DNA of 12,271 nt, taken from positions 1 through 12,271 of the forward strand of contig VBNP01000049.1 of the NCBI GenBank assembly GCA_005877965.1, written 5' to 3'. A program made the position numbers and the translations under genes. The stretch comes from Gammaproteobacteria bacterium (GTDB lineage Bacteria; Pseudomonadota; Gammaproteobacteria; Steroidobacterales; Steroidobacteraceae). This document shows, piece by piece, positions 1 to 6,334 of this stretch (the stretch's first letter is position 1; every line of letters starts with the position of its first letter). Below the pieces are notes generated by a model. That model made no database searches. It saw nothing but the letters and a program-made list of their open reading frames with translations, and was not told the DNA's origin.

Positions 1-677
1 TCGCCAGGTCCGCCGATGAGCGCACCGCCGCCATGGTCGAGATCAACTGCGAGACCGACTTCGTCGCCCGCGAGCAGGGCTTCCGCGCCTTTGCGCAGGC
101 CGTGGCCGACTGCGCTCTGAGGGCGCAGCCGGCGAGCCTGGCGGCGCTGGGGGAGACGAGGCTCCCCGCCGGCGAGAGCATCGAGGAGCGCCGGCGCGCG
201 CTGGTGGCGAAGATCGGCGAGAACATCAGCGTGCGGCGCTTTACGGTGCTCGCCTCGCCGGAGCACCTGGGGGCCTACGTGCACGGCACGCGCATCGGCG
301 CGTTGGTGGCGATGAGGGGTGGCGCGGCGAGCCTCGCCTACGATCTGGCGATGCACGTTGCCGCCAGCAACCCCCGCTACCTGACTCAGGCCCAGGTGCC
401 GGCGGACGTCATGGCGAAGGAGCGCGAGATTCTCACCCAGCAGGCGCAGGGCGAGGGCAAGCCGCCGGAGATCGTCGCCAGAATGGTCGAGGGGAGGCTG
501 CGCAAGGCCCTGGGAGAGATCACACTCGCCGGACAGCCGTTCGTCAAGGACCTGGACGTGACGATCGAGAAGTTGTTAAAGGGTGCCAAGGCGGAGGTCG
601 TGGCGTTCGAGCGCTTCGAGGTCGGCGCCGGCATCGAGAAGAGGCAGGACGGCACGGACGCCACGGTCAGGCACTGA
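1..677 (+). CDS. tsf: Translation elongation factor Ts (EF-Ts), 5'-truncated by window edge
   Basis: EF-Ts is the cytoplasmic guanine-nucleotide exchange factor that releases GDP from EF-Tu. The frame is open from position 3 to a TGA at 675-677, giving 224 visible residues; family members are about 280-290, so roughly the first 65 residues (the UBA-like N-terminal domain) lie outside the window. The EF-Ts signature EINCETDFVAR is at about 45-77 and matches the family pattern closely. Further on, KIGENISVRR, IAMHVAAS-like (LAMHVAASNPRY) and the MVEGRL...GQPFV stretch match the core domain and C-terminal module. The ATG at 33 is not the start, because recognisable EF-Ts sequence continues upstream of it. 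A terminator follows the gene. In this family the upstream partner is normally rpsB, which is not visible here. Confidence 0.97.
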   Translation, partial: ARSADERTAAMVEINCETDFVAREQGFRAFAQAVADCALRAQPASLAALGETRLPAGESIEERRRALVAKIGENISVRRFTVLASPEHLGAYVHGTRIGALVAMRGGAASLAYDLAMHVAASNPRYLTQAQVPADVMAKEREILTQQAQGEGKPPEIVARMVEGRLRKALGEITLAGQPFVKDLDVTIEKLLKGAKAEVVAFERFEVGAGIEKRQDGTDATVRH

Positions 678-702
678 AGGCGCGGGCACTGCTCAAGGAC
701 TC

Positions 703-728
703 AAACCCCGCCGCGCGCGGGGTTTTTT
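703..728 (+). terminator. Rho-independent terminator between tsf and pyrH
   Basis: The 8-bp stem AAACCCCG (703-710) pairs perfectly with CGGGGTTT (718-725), around a short loop of C and G. Six consecutive T follow at 723-728. The structure begins 26 nt after the tsf stop and ends 20 nt before the pyrH start. It probably ends most tsf transcripts and limits read-through into pyrH. No convincing promoter is visible in the 20 nt that remain, so pyrH may depend on read-through or on a promoter that I cannot recognise. Confidence 0.9.
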
Positions 729-748
729 CCATCGGCGGAGGTGTTGAG

Positions 749-1474
749 ATGACGCAAGCCAAGGCGCACTACTCGAGAATCCTGGTGAAACTCTCGGGTG
801 AGGCCCTGATGGGAAATGGGGACTACGGCATCGATCCGGCGGTCATCCGGCGCATCGCCGGGGAGCTGCAGGACATCACCCAGATGAATGTACAGATCGC
901 GGTGGTGATCGGCGGCGGCAATATCTTCCGCGGCGCGGGGCTGGCGCGCGCCGGTATGGACCGGGTCGCAGCCGACCACATGGGCATGCTCGCCACGGTG
1001 ATGAATGCACTCGCCATGCAGGACGCGCTCGAGAGCTTGGGCGTGCACGCCCGGGTGATGTCCGCGATCCGCATCAACGAGGTGTGCGAGGACTACATCC
1101 GCCGCCGCGCGATGCGGCACCTGGAAAAGGGTCGCGTGGCGATCTTCGCCGCCGGCACCGGCAACCCGTTCTTCACCACCGACACCGCCGCCGCGCTGCG
1201 CGCCATCGAGATCAACGCCGAGGTGCTCCTCAAGGCCACCAAGGTGAACGGCGTGTATTCGGAGGATCCGCTGCGCAATCCGGCTGCGGTGCGCTACCCG
1301 CGCCTGACCTTCGACAAGGTGCTCACCGACAAGCTCAACGTCATGGATGCCACCGCCATCGTCATGTGCCGCGACAACCGCTTGCCTTTGCGGGTGTTCA
1401 ATCTCAACAATCCGGGGGATCTCACCCGCATCGTGCGCGGCGAGGACGTGGGCACGGCCGTGACGCTCGAGTGA
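749..1474 (+). CDS. pyrH: UMP kinase
   Basis: Bacterial UMP kinase phosphorylates UMP to UDP with ATP in pyrimidine nucleotide synthesis; it is a cytoplasmic homohexamer of the amino-acid kinase fold. The product is 241 aa, the usual family length. Visible motifs are KLSGEALMG (residues 14-22, phosphate binding), GGGNIFRG (55-62), GTGNP (136-140) and FFTTD (141-145), all typical of PyrH. The C-terminal half has the KATKVNGVYSEDP stretch that ends in the nucleotide-binding region. The ATG at 749 has a strong Shine-Dalgarno sequence, GGAGGT at 737-742, 6 nt upstream. A terminator hairpin just before it separates the gene from tsf; frr follows after 27 nt. Nothing in the protein looks unusual. 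Confidence 0.98.
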   Translation: MTQAKAHYSRILVKLSGEALMGNGDYGIDPAVIRRIAGELQDITQMNVQIAVVIGGGNIFRGAGLARAGMDRVAADHMGMLATVMNALAMQDALESLGVHARVMSAIRINEVCEDYIRRRAMRHLEKGRVAIFAAGTGNPFFTTDTAAALRAIEINAEVLLKATKVNGVYSEDPLRNPAAVRYPRLTFDKVLTDKLNVMDATAIVMCRDNRLPLRVFNLNNPGDLTRIVRGEDVGTAVTLE

Positions 1475-1501
1475 GCCGCGCCGCAGCGAGGAGAACGACC
1501 C

Positions 1502-2059
1502 ATGCTCGAGGATCTCAAGAAAGACGCTGCTACGCGCATGGCGAAGTGCGTGCAGAACTTCCAGGCGGATCTGAAGAAGCTGCGCACCGGCCGGGCGCAC
1601 CCGAGTCTCATCGAGCACCTGAAGGTGGATTACTACGGCTCGGAGGTGCCGCTGCAGCAGGTGGCGAGCATCGCGGTCGAGGAGGCCCGCACGCTGGTCA
1701 TCTCACCGTGGGAGAAAACCAGCGTGCAGGCGATCGAGAAGGCGATCTTCAAGTCCGATCTCGGGCTCACGCCCATGACGGCCGGTACCGTGATCCGCAT
1801 CCCCATGCCGCCGCTCACCGAGGAGCGGCGCCGCGAGATCACCAGGGTGCTGCGGCACGACGCGGAGAACGCCCGCGTCGCGGTGCGCAACGTGCGCCGC
1901 GACGTCATGAACGACATCAAGGAGATGCTGAAGGAGAAACTGGTTTCGCAGGACGATGAGCGGCGCGCCGAGCTCGAGGTGCAGAAGCTCACCGACAAGC
2001 ACATCGCCGACATCGAGGCGCTGCTCGCCGCCAAGGAGAAGGAGGTCATGCAGGTCTGA
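1502..2059 (+). CDS. frr: Ribosome recycling factor (RRF)
   Basis: RRF works with EF-G to split the post-termination ribosome so that the subunits can be reused. The product is 185 aa, the same length as E. coli RRF. The start MLEDLKKDAATRM, RTGRA (28-32), SDLGL, the PPLTEERR stretch and ARVAVRNVRRD are family hallmarks of the long three-helix domain and the hinge to the small domain. The C-terminus ends VMQV, similar to the MQF ending of other RRFs. The ATG at 1502 has GAGGAG at 1488-1493, 8 nt upstream. The stop codon overlaps the uppS start by one base (TGATG at 2057-2061), so uppS translation is probably coupled to frr. Confidence 0.98.
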   Translation: MLEDLKKDAATRMAKCVQNFQADLKKLRTGRAHPSLIEHLKVDYYGSEVPLQQVASIAVEEARTLVISPWEKTSVQAIEKAIFKSDLGLTPMTAGTVIRIPMPPLTEERRREITRVLRHDAENARVAVRNVRRDVMNDIKEMLKEKLVSQDDERRAELEVQKLTDKHIADIEALLAAKEKEVMQV

Positions 2060-2802
2060 TGGTCGACCCCACCCTCAAGCTCACACCCAGGCACATCGCG
2101 ATCACCATGGACGGCAACGGCCGCTGGGCGGCTGCGCGCGGCCTGCCGCGCTCGGCCGGACACCGCGCCGGGCTCGCGCCGGTGCGCATGTGTATCGAGG
2201 AGTGCGCGCGTCGCGGCGTGCAGGCCCTCACGCTGTTCGCTTTCTCGAGCGAGAACTGGGGGCGGCCGGCGCAGGAGGTCGGCAGTCTCATGGGGCTGTT
2301 CCTCGAGGCGCTCGAGCGCGAGATCGCGGAGCTGCACGCGAGGGGCGTGCAGCTGCGCTTCATCGGGGAACGCCGCGCTCTGCCGGCGCGGCTGCAGGCG
2401 CGCTTCGCGGCCGCCGAGGAGCGCACCGCCGGCAACGGCGGCCTCAAGCTCCAGGTGGCCGTGAGTTATGGTGGTCGCTGGGATATTATTCAGGCGACTC
2501 AAAGGCTTGTGAAAGAATGCTCGAGCGGTGCGCTACGGCCGGAAGACATCACCGAGGGCCGTTTTGGCGCCGAGCTCGCGCTCGCGGGACTGCCGCAGGC
2601 GGATCTGCTGATCCGCACCGGCGGTGAATACCGAGTCAGCAACTTCCTGCTGTGGGATCTCGCCTACGCGGAGCTGTATTTCAGTCCGCGGCTGTGGCCG
2701 GATTTCGCGGTGGCGGATCTGGAGGACGCACTCGCGTTCTTCACCAGCCGCGAGCGGCGCTTCGGCCACACCGTGGCGCGACACTCCGCGGCGAAGGCCT
2801 GA
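2059..2802 (+). CDS. uppS: Undecaprenyl diphosphate synthase (cis-prenyltransferase)
   Basis: UppS adds eight isopentenyl units in cis to farnesyl diphosphate, making the C55 carrier for peptidoglycan and O-antigen. The product is 247 aa. MDGNGRWA (17-24) includes the Mg-binding Asp at 18, equivalent to E. coli Asp26. His35 and FSSENW (62-67) match E. coli His43 and residues 70-75. RTGGEYR (186-192) and AELYF plus RERRFG near the end complete the family pattern. The start is fixed by the TGATG overlap with frr; GGAGGT at 2041-2046 lies 12 nt upstream, inside frr, which is rather far. cdsA follows after 7 nt. Odd point: about 2466-2520, around the YGGRWDI motif, is clearly richer in A+T than its surroundings. 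Confidence 0.97.
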   Translation: MVDPTLKLTPRHIAITMDGNGRWAAARGLPRSAGHRAGLAPVRMCIEECARRGVQALTLFAFSSENWGRPAQEVGSLMGLFLEALEREIAELHARGVQLRFIGERRALPARLQARFAAAEERTAGNGGLKLQVAVSYGGRWDIIQATQRLVKECSSGALRPEDITEGRFGAELALAGLPQADLLIRTGGEYRVSNFLLWDLAYAELYFSPRLWPDFAVADLEDALAFFTSRERRFGHTVARHSAAKA

Positions 2803-2809
2803 CCGCGTC

Positions 2810-3622
2810 GTGGCCGAGACGCTGCGCACTCGAGTGTTCACCGCGGTGGTGCTGGCCGCGGTGCTGCTGGCGATCCTGCTGTGGCTGCCGCCCTGGGCCA
2901 CCGTGGCCGTGATGGCGCTGCTGGTGCTCGCCGGGGCCTGGGAGTGGTCCGCGTTCCTGCAGTTGCCGGGTGTGGCGCTGCGCGCGGGGTACGTGCTGCT
3001 GGTGGCGGCGCTGCTGCTTGTGGCGTGGCGCATCGCCGCCAGTGCCGAGTGGCGCAGGCTGCTGCTCGGCGGGGCGGTGCTGTGGTGGCTGATCGCGCTG
3101 CTGTGGATCGCCTTCGCACCGCGGTGTGTGGCGCCCTGGTCGGCGGCGCTCGCCGGCGTGCTGGCGCTGGTGCCCGCGTGGCTGGCGATGGCGTGGCTGC
3201 GCGTGGCGCCGCCGCGGGGTGCAGAATGGGTGCTGTTCGCGTTCGTGCTCGTATGGGTTGCGGACATCGGCGCTTTCTTTTTCGGACGCCGTTTCGGGCG
3301 CGTGCGCCTCGCGCCCGAGGTGTCGCCGGGCAAGACCTGGGAGGGAGTGTTGGGAGGGATTGCGCTGAGCGCGCTGGTCGCCATCGCGGGGAGCCTGTGG
3401 TTCCACGTGCCGCTGGCGGAGTTCCTGCCGCTGTGTCTCACCGCGGTCGGGTTTTCGATTATCGGCGACCTCACCGAGAGCCTGCTGAAGCGCTTCGCCG
3501 GCGTGAAGGACAGCGGCCGCGTGTTTCCGGGACATGGCGGAGTCATGGACCGCATCGACAGTCTGACCGGTGCGGCCCCGGTGCTGCTGCTCGGGCTCAC
3601 GCTGCTCGGAGTCGTGCGGTGA
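2810..3622 (+). CDS. cdsA: Phosphatidate cytidylyltransferase (CDP-diglyceride synthase)
   Basis: CdsA is an inner-membrane enzyme that makes CDP-diacylglycerol from phosphatidate and CTP, the precursor of all major phospholipids. With the GTG at 2810 the product is 270 aa and begins MAETLRTRVFTAVVLAAVLL, which lines up with the start of the E. coli enzyme. The open frame extends upstream to 2624, but that part overlaps uppS and does not look like CdsA. Several hydrophobic segments (roughly residues 10-50, 60-90, 100-130 and 180-205) fit a polytopic membrane protein. SPGKTWEGVLGG and the full CDP-diglyceride synthase signature at 224-250 are present, including KR, KD, HGG and DRID. The Shine-Dalgarno is weak (GAAGG at 2793-2797). 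The stop overlaps the dxr start as GTGA. Confidence 0.95.
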   Translation: MAETLRTRVFTAVVLAAVLLAILLWLPPWATVAVMALLVLAGAWEWSAFLQLPGVALRAGYVLLVAALLLVAWRIAASAEWRRLLLGGAVLWWLIALLWIAFAPRCVAPWSAALAGVLALVPAWLAMAWLRVAPPRGAEWVLFAFVLVWVADIGAFFFGRRFGRVRLAPEVSPGKTWEGVLGGIALSALVAIAGSLWFHVPLAEFLPLCLTAVGFSIIGDLTESLLKRFAGVKDSGRVFPGHGGVMDRIDSLTGAAPVLLLGLTLLGVVR

Positions 3623-4827
3623 TCGGCGTCGCCGTGCTCGGCTCCACCGGCTCCGTGGGCGAGAGCACGCTCGATGTGCTCGCGCGTCATCCGGATCGTT
3701 TCCGGCTGGTGGCGATCGCGGCCAATACCAACGCCGCGAAGCTCGCGCAGCAGGTGCTCGCCTGGCACCCGGCCTACGCGGCTCTGGCGGACGAGCGCGC
3801 CGCGCGCGAGTTGCGCCAGCTGTTGGGCCGCGCGGCCCCGCAGACGCGCGTGCTCGCGGGAAGCGAAGCGCTCGAGGAGATCGCGCAGGCCGCCGAGGTG
3901 CAGTGCGTCATGGCCGCGATCGTCGGCGCGGCCGGCCTGCGCTCGACGCTGGCGGCGGCACGCGCCGGCAAGCGCCTGCTGCTCGCCAACAAGGAGGCGC
4001 TGGTGATGGCGGGCCCGCTGCTGATTGCGGCGGTGAAGCGCTCCGGCGCCACGCTGTTGCCGATCGACAGCGAGCACAATGCCATCTTCCAGTGCCTGCC
4101 CCCGGGAGTGACCCCGGGGGTGGCGCCACCGGGTCTGAAGCGTTTGCTGCTCACCGCCTCCGGCGGGCCGTTCCGCGACCTGCCGGGCGAGGCGCTCGCC
4201 GCGGTGACTCCGGAGGCCGCACTCGCGCATCCGAACTGGGTCATGGGCCGCAAGATCTCGGTGGACAGCGCCACGCTCATGAACAAGGGGCTGGAGTTCA
4301 TCGAGGCGTGCCTGCTGTTCGGCGTGACGCCCGCACAGGTGCAGATCCTCGTGCACCCGCAGAGCATCGTGCATTCCCTGGTCGAGTACCTCGACGGCTC
4401 GGTGCTCGCGCAGCTGTCGGCGCCCGACATGCGCACGCCGATCGCTCATGCGCTCGCGTGGCCCGAGCGAATCAGCTCCGGTGTAGAATTCCTCGACCTG
4501 CTCAAGGCCGGGCGGCTCGACTTCCGGGCCCCCGATACCACCCGGTTTCCGTGCCTCGCGCTGGCGCAGGCCGCGGCGCGCGCCGGTGGGCTCGACCCGG
4601 TGGTGCTGAATGCGGCCAACGAGGTCGCGGTCCAGGCATTCCTCGAGCGGCGATTGAACTTTCCCGGCATCGCCGCGGTCATTGAAGCCGTAGTGCAGCG
4701 CGGCAGCGGGGGGGCGATCGGCGCTCTGGAGGACGTGCTGGCCGCCGACGCGGAAAGCAGAGTGCGCGCACGTGAGCGGATCGACGGCATCACGAGAAGT
4801 GCAGCGGTGAGGGACGCTCACGCATGA
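3619..4827 (+). CDS. dxr: 1-deoxy-D-xylulose 5-phosphate reductoisomerase
   Basis: DXR (IspC) converts deoxyxylulose 5-phosphate to methylerythritol 4-phosphate with NADPH, the first committed step of the MEP isoprenoid pathway. The GTG at 3619 overlaps the cdsA stop by 4 nt and gives 402 aa, against 398 in E. coli. The product opens with the NADPH-binding motif GSTGSVG (8-14). NKEAL (from 124), metal ligands Asp150 and Glu152 in DSEHNAIFQ, the HPNWVMGRKIS stretch, and MNKGLE with Glu226 (equivalent to E. coli Glu231) are all intact. The frame runs far upstream through cdsA, but only the part from 3619 is DXR. The segment just after DSEHNAIFQ is shorter than in E. coli and contains PGVTPGVAPPG, encoded by a perfect GC hairpin. 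The stop overlaps rseP as ATGA. Confidence 0.97.
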   Translation: MIGVAVLGSTGSVGESTLDVLARHPDRFRLVAIAANTNAAKLAQQVLAWHPAYAALADERAARELRQLLGRAAPQTRVLAGSEALEEIAQAAEVQCVMAAIVGAAGLRSTLAAARAGKRLLLANKEALVMAGPLLIAAVKRSGATLLPIDSEHNAIFQCLPPGVTPGVAPPGLKRLLLTASGGPFRDLPGEALAAVTPEAALAHPNWVMGRKISVDSATLMNKGLEFIEACLLFGVTPAQVQILVHPQSIVHSLVEYLDGSVLAQLSAPDMRTPIAHALAWPERISSGVEFLDLLKAGRLDFRAPDTTRFPCLALAQAAARAGGLDPVVLNAANEVAVQAFLERRLNFPGIAAVIEAVVQRGSGGAIGALEDVLAADAESRVRARERIDGITRSAAVRDAHA

Positions 4828-6197
4828 GTGTGGTTTGGTATGCGCTGTGGTTCGTGATTGCCGTGGGCCTTCTGGTCACGGTGCATGAATTCGGCCATTT
4901 CTGGGTCGCGCGACGGCTCGGCTTCAAGGTGCTCAGGTTCTCGGTCGGCTTCGGCCGCCCGCTGCTGAAGCGCGTGGCGGGCGTGGATCGCATTGAATAC
5001 GTCGTGGCCGCCATCCCGCTCGGCGGCTACGTGAAGCTGCTCGATGAGCGCGAAGGCCCGGTGGAGCCGCACGAGCTGGCGCGCTCCTTCACGCGCCGTC
5101 CGCCCTGGCAGCGCATCGTGGTGCTGCTGGCAGGCCCCGCCTTCAACATCCTGTTCGCGGTGCTGGTGCTGTGGGGCATGTTGTGGGTGAACGGTGTCAC
5201 CGAGGTGCGGCCGGTCGTCGGCGACGTGACCGCGGGCTCGGTGGCCGCCGCCGCCGGCCTGCGCAGCGGGGACGAGATTCGCACGATCAACGACGTCGCG
5301 GTCAGCGGCCAGCGCGATGTGGTGTTCGGCCTGCTGGACGCCATGAGCTCGCGCGGCGAGGCCGCCTTGAGCGTACGCGGCAGCGGCGGCGAGCTGCGCA
5401 GCGCGAAACTCGCCGTGCCGGATGCCGAGCAGCGCCGCCGCCTCACCGAACCGGCGGAGTTGTTCCGCGGACTCGGATTTCAGTTCTGGACGCCGCCGCT
5501 GCCGGCGGTGCTGGGACAGGTGATGCCCGATGGGCCCGCAGCGCGCGCCGGTCTCCTGGCGGGCGATGACATCGTCGCGATCGACGGCCAGGCGGTGCAC
5601 GACTTCCGCGAAATCGTCGCGCTCATCAGCGCACACCCCGGGGAGCGCGTGACCATCGACTATCGCCGCGGTGGCAGCGCGCACCGCGTGCAGCTGCAGG
5701 TACTGAGCGAGCAGGTCGCGGGTAAGCGCGTCGGGCGCATCCACGTCACCCAGCCACCGGGCAAGGGCTACCCCGAGAGCATGCTGCAGCACACCGAGCT
5801 CGGCGCCGCGGTGGCGCTGGTGCGCGCCGGCGGGGAAGCCTGGACCATGACCCTGCTGCAGGCGCGCCTGTTCTGGCGCATGGTGCTCGGGCGCGTGTCA
5901 CTGAAGAACCTGAGCGGCCCGCTGTCGATCGCCGAGTTCGCCGGCGACTCCGCCGAGGCGGGCGTGGCGGCGTTCCTGGGCTTCCTGGTGCTCATCTCCC
6001 TGTCGCTGGGGTTCCTCAACCTGTTGCCGATTCCGATCCTGGATGGCGGGCAGATCGTCTTCCAGCTGGTGGAGTGGCTGAAGGGCAGTCCGTTGTCGGA
6101 GCGCGCCCAGGCGCTGGGACAGCAGGTTGGCATCGCTCTGCTCATCGTCCTGATGGGTGTCGCGCTCTACAACGATATTGCGCGCCAGTTCGGCTGA
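4824..6197 (+). CDS. rseP: Site-2 intramembrane zinc metalloprotease RseP
   Basis: RseP cuts the anti-sigma factor RseA within the membrane after the first cleavage, releasing sigma-E during envelope stress; it also clears remnant signal peptides. The product is 457 aa, close to E. coli (450). HEFGH (21-25) in the first membrane segment is the zinc-binding HExxH motif, and NLLPIPILDGG (399-409) supplies the Asp ligand (Asp407). A second membrane segment spans about 98-120. Two PDZ domains follow, with GSVAAAAGLRSGD near 138 and DGPAARAGLLAGDD near 236. The last two membrane segments lie around 380-400 and 430-450. The start overlaps the dxr stop (ATGA). The partners rseA and rpoE are not in this window. 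All catalytic residues are present. Confidence 0.97.
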   Translation: MSVVWYALWFVIAVGLLVTVHEFGHFWVARRLGFKVLRFSVGFGRPLLKRVAGVDRIEYVVAAIPLGGYVKLLDEREGPVEPHELARSFTRRPPWQRIVVLLAGPAFNILFAVLVLWGMLWVNGVTEVRPVVGDVTAGSVAAAAGLRSGDEIRTINDVAVSGQRDVVFGLLDAMSSRGEAALSVRGSGGELRSAKLAVPDAEQRRRLTEPAELFRGLGFQFWTPPLPAVLGQVMPDGPAARAGLLAGDDIVAIDGQAVHDFREIVALISAHPGERVTIDYRRGGSAHRVQLQVLSEQVAGKRVGRIHVTQPPGKGYPESMLQHTELGAAVALVRAGGEAWTMTLLQARLFWRMVLGRVSLKNLSGPLSIAEFAGDSAEAGVAAFLGFLVLISLSLGFLNLLPIPILDGGQIVFQLVEWLKGSPLSERAQALGQQVGIALLIVLMGVALYNDIARQFG

Positions 6198-6334
6198 CCG
6201 TGCCGCGAGCGGGCGCAACTGCGGCCCGGAGTTTTCACACTGGCGGCGCGAGTCTCCAGTGCTCGATGAGTGCAAGGCAGGAATTTCGGGCGTACCGCTC
6301 GGGGGCGCTTAAGGGGGATAGCGGTGGCTGGAGA
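6198..6334 (+). other. 137-nt intergenic region between rseP and bamA
   Basis: This is the longest gap in the window. It holds a 6-bp inverted repeat, CACTGG (6238-6243) with CCAGTG (6256-6261), around a 12-nt loop, and no T-run that would make a terminator. Several G-rich boxes resemble parts of a sigma-E -35 element (for example GGAATTT at 6280-6286), but none has a matching -10 at the right distance. In E. coli bamA is under sigma-E control, so a promoter here is plausible but not shown. Ribosome-binding potential is poor: GGAG at 6330-6333 is only 1 nt from the ATG, and GGGGGA at 6313-6318 is 16 nt away. Confidence 0.5.

Noticed and set aside
1084..1959. 291-residue + strand frame across pyrH and frr
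   Set aside because: It is an Arg/His/Gly-rich alternative frame of two clearly identified genes.
2881..3618. Upstream extension of the dxr frame through cdsA
   Set aside because: The translated part is Arg/Gly/Ala-rich and unlike any DXR; DXR homology begins precisely at the GTG at 3619.
4484..4489. TAGAAT box in dxr resembling a sigma-70 -10
   Set aside because: The hexamer 17 nt upstream (GCCCGA) bears no resemblance to a -35, and there is no extended -10.
2533..4821. 762-residue open frame on the - strand
   Set aside because: It lies wholly opposite uppS, cdsA and dxr, has low-complexity Arg/Ala/His/Ser-rich composition and no recognisable domain; long antisense frames are expected in G+C-rich coding DNA.
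6198..6334. Sigma-E promoter upstream of bamA
   Set aside because: Candidate -35 boxes (GGAATTT, GGAGTTT, GCAACTG) all lack a -10 at 15-18 nt, so I do not call one.
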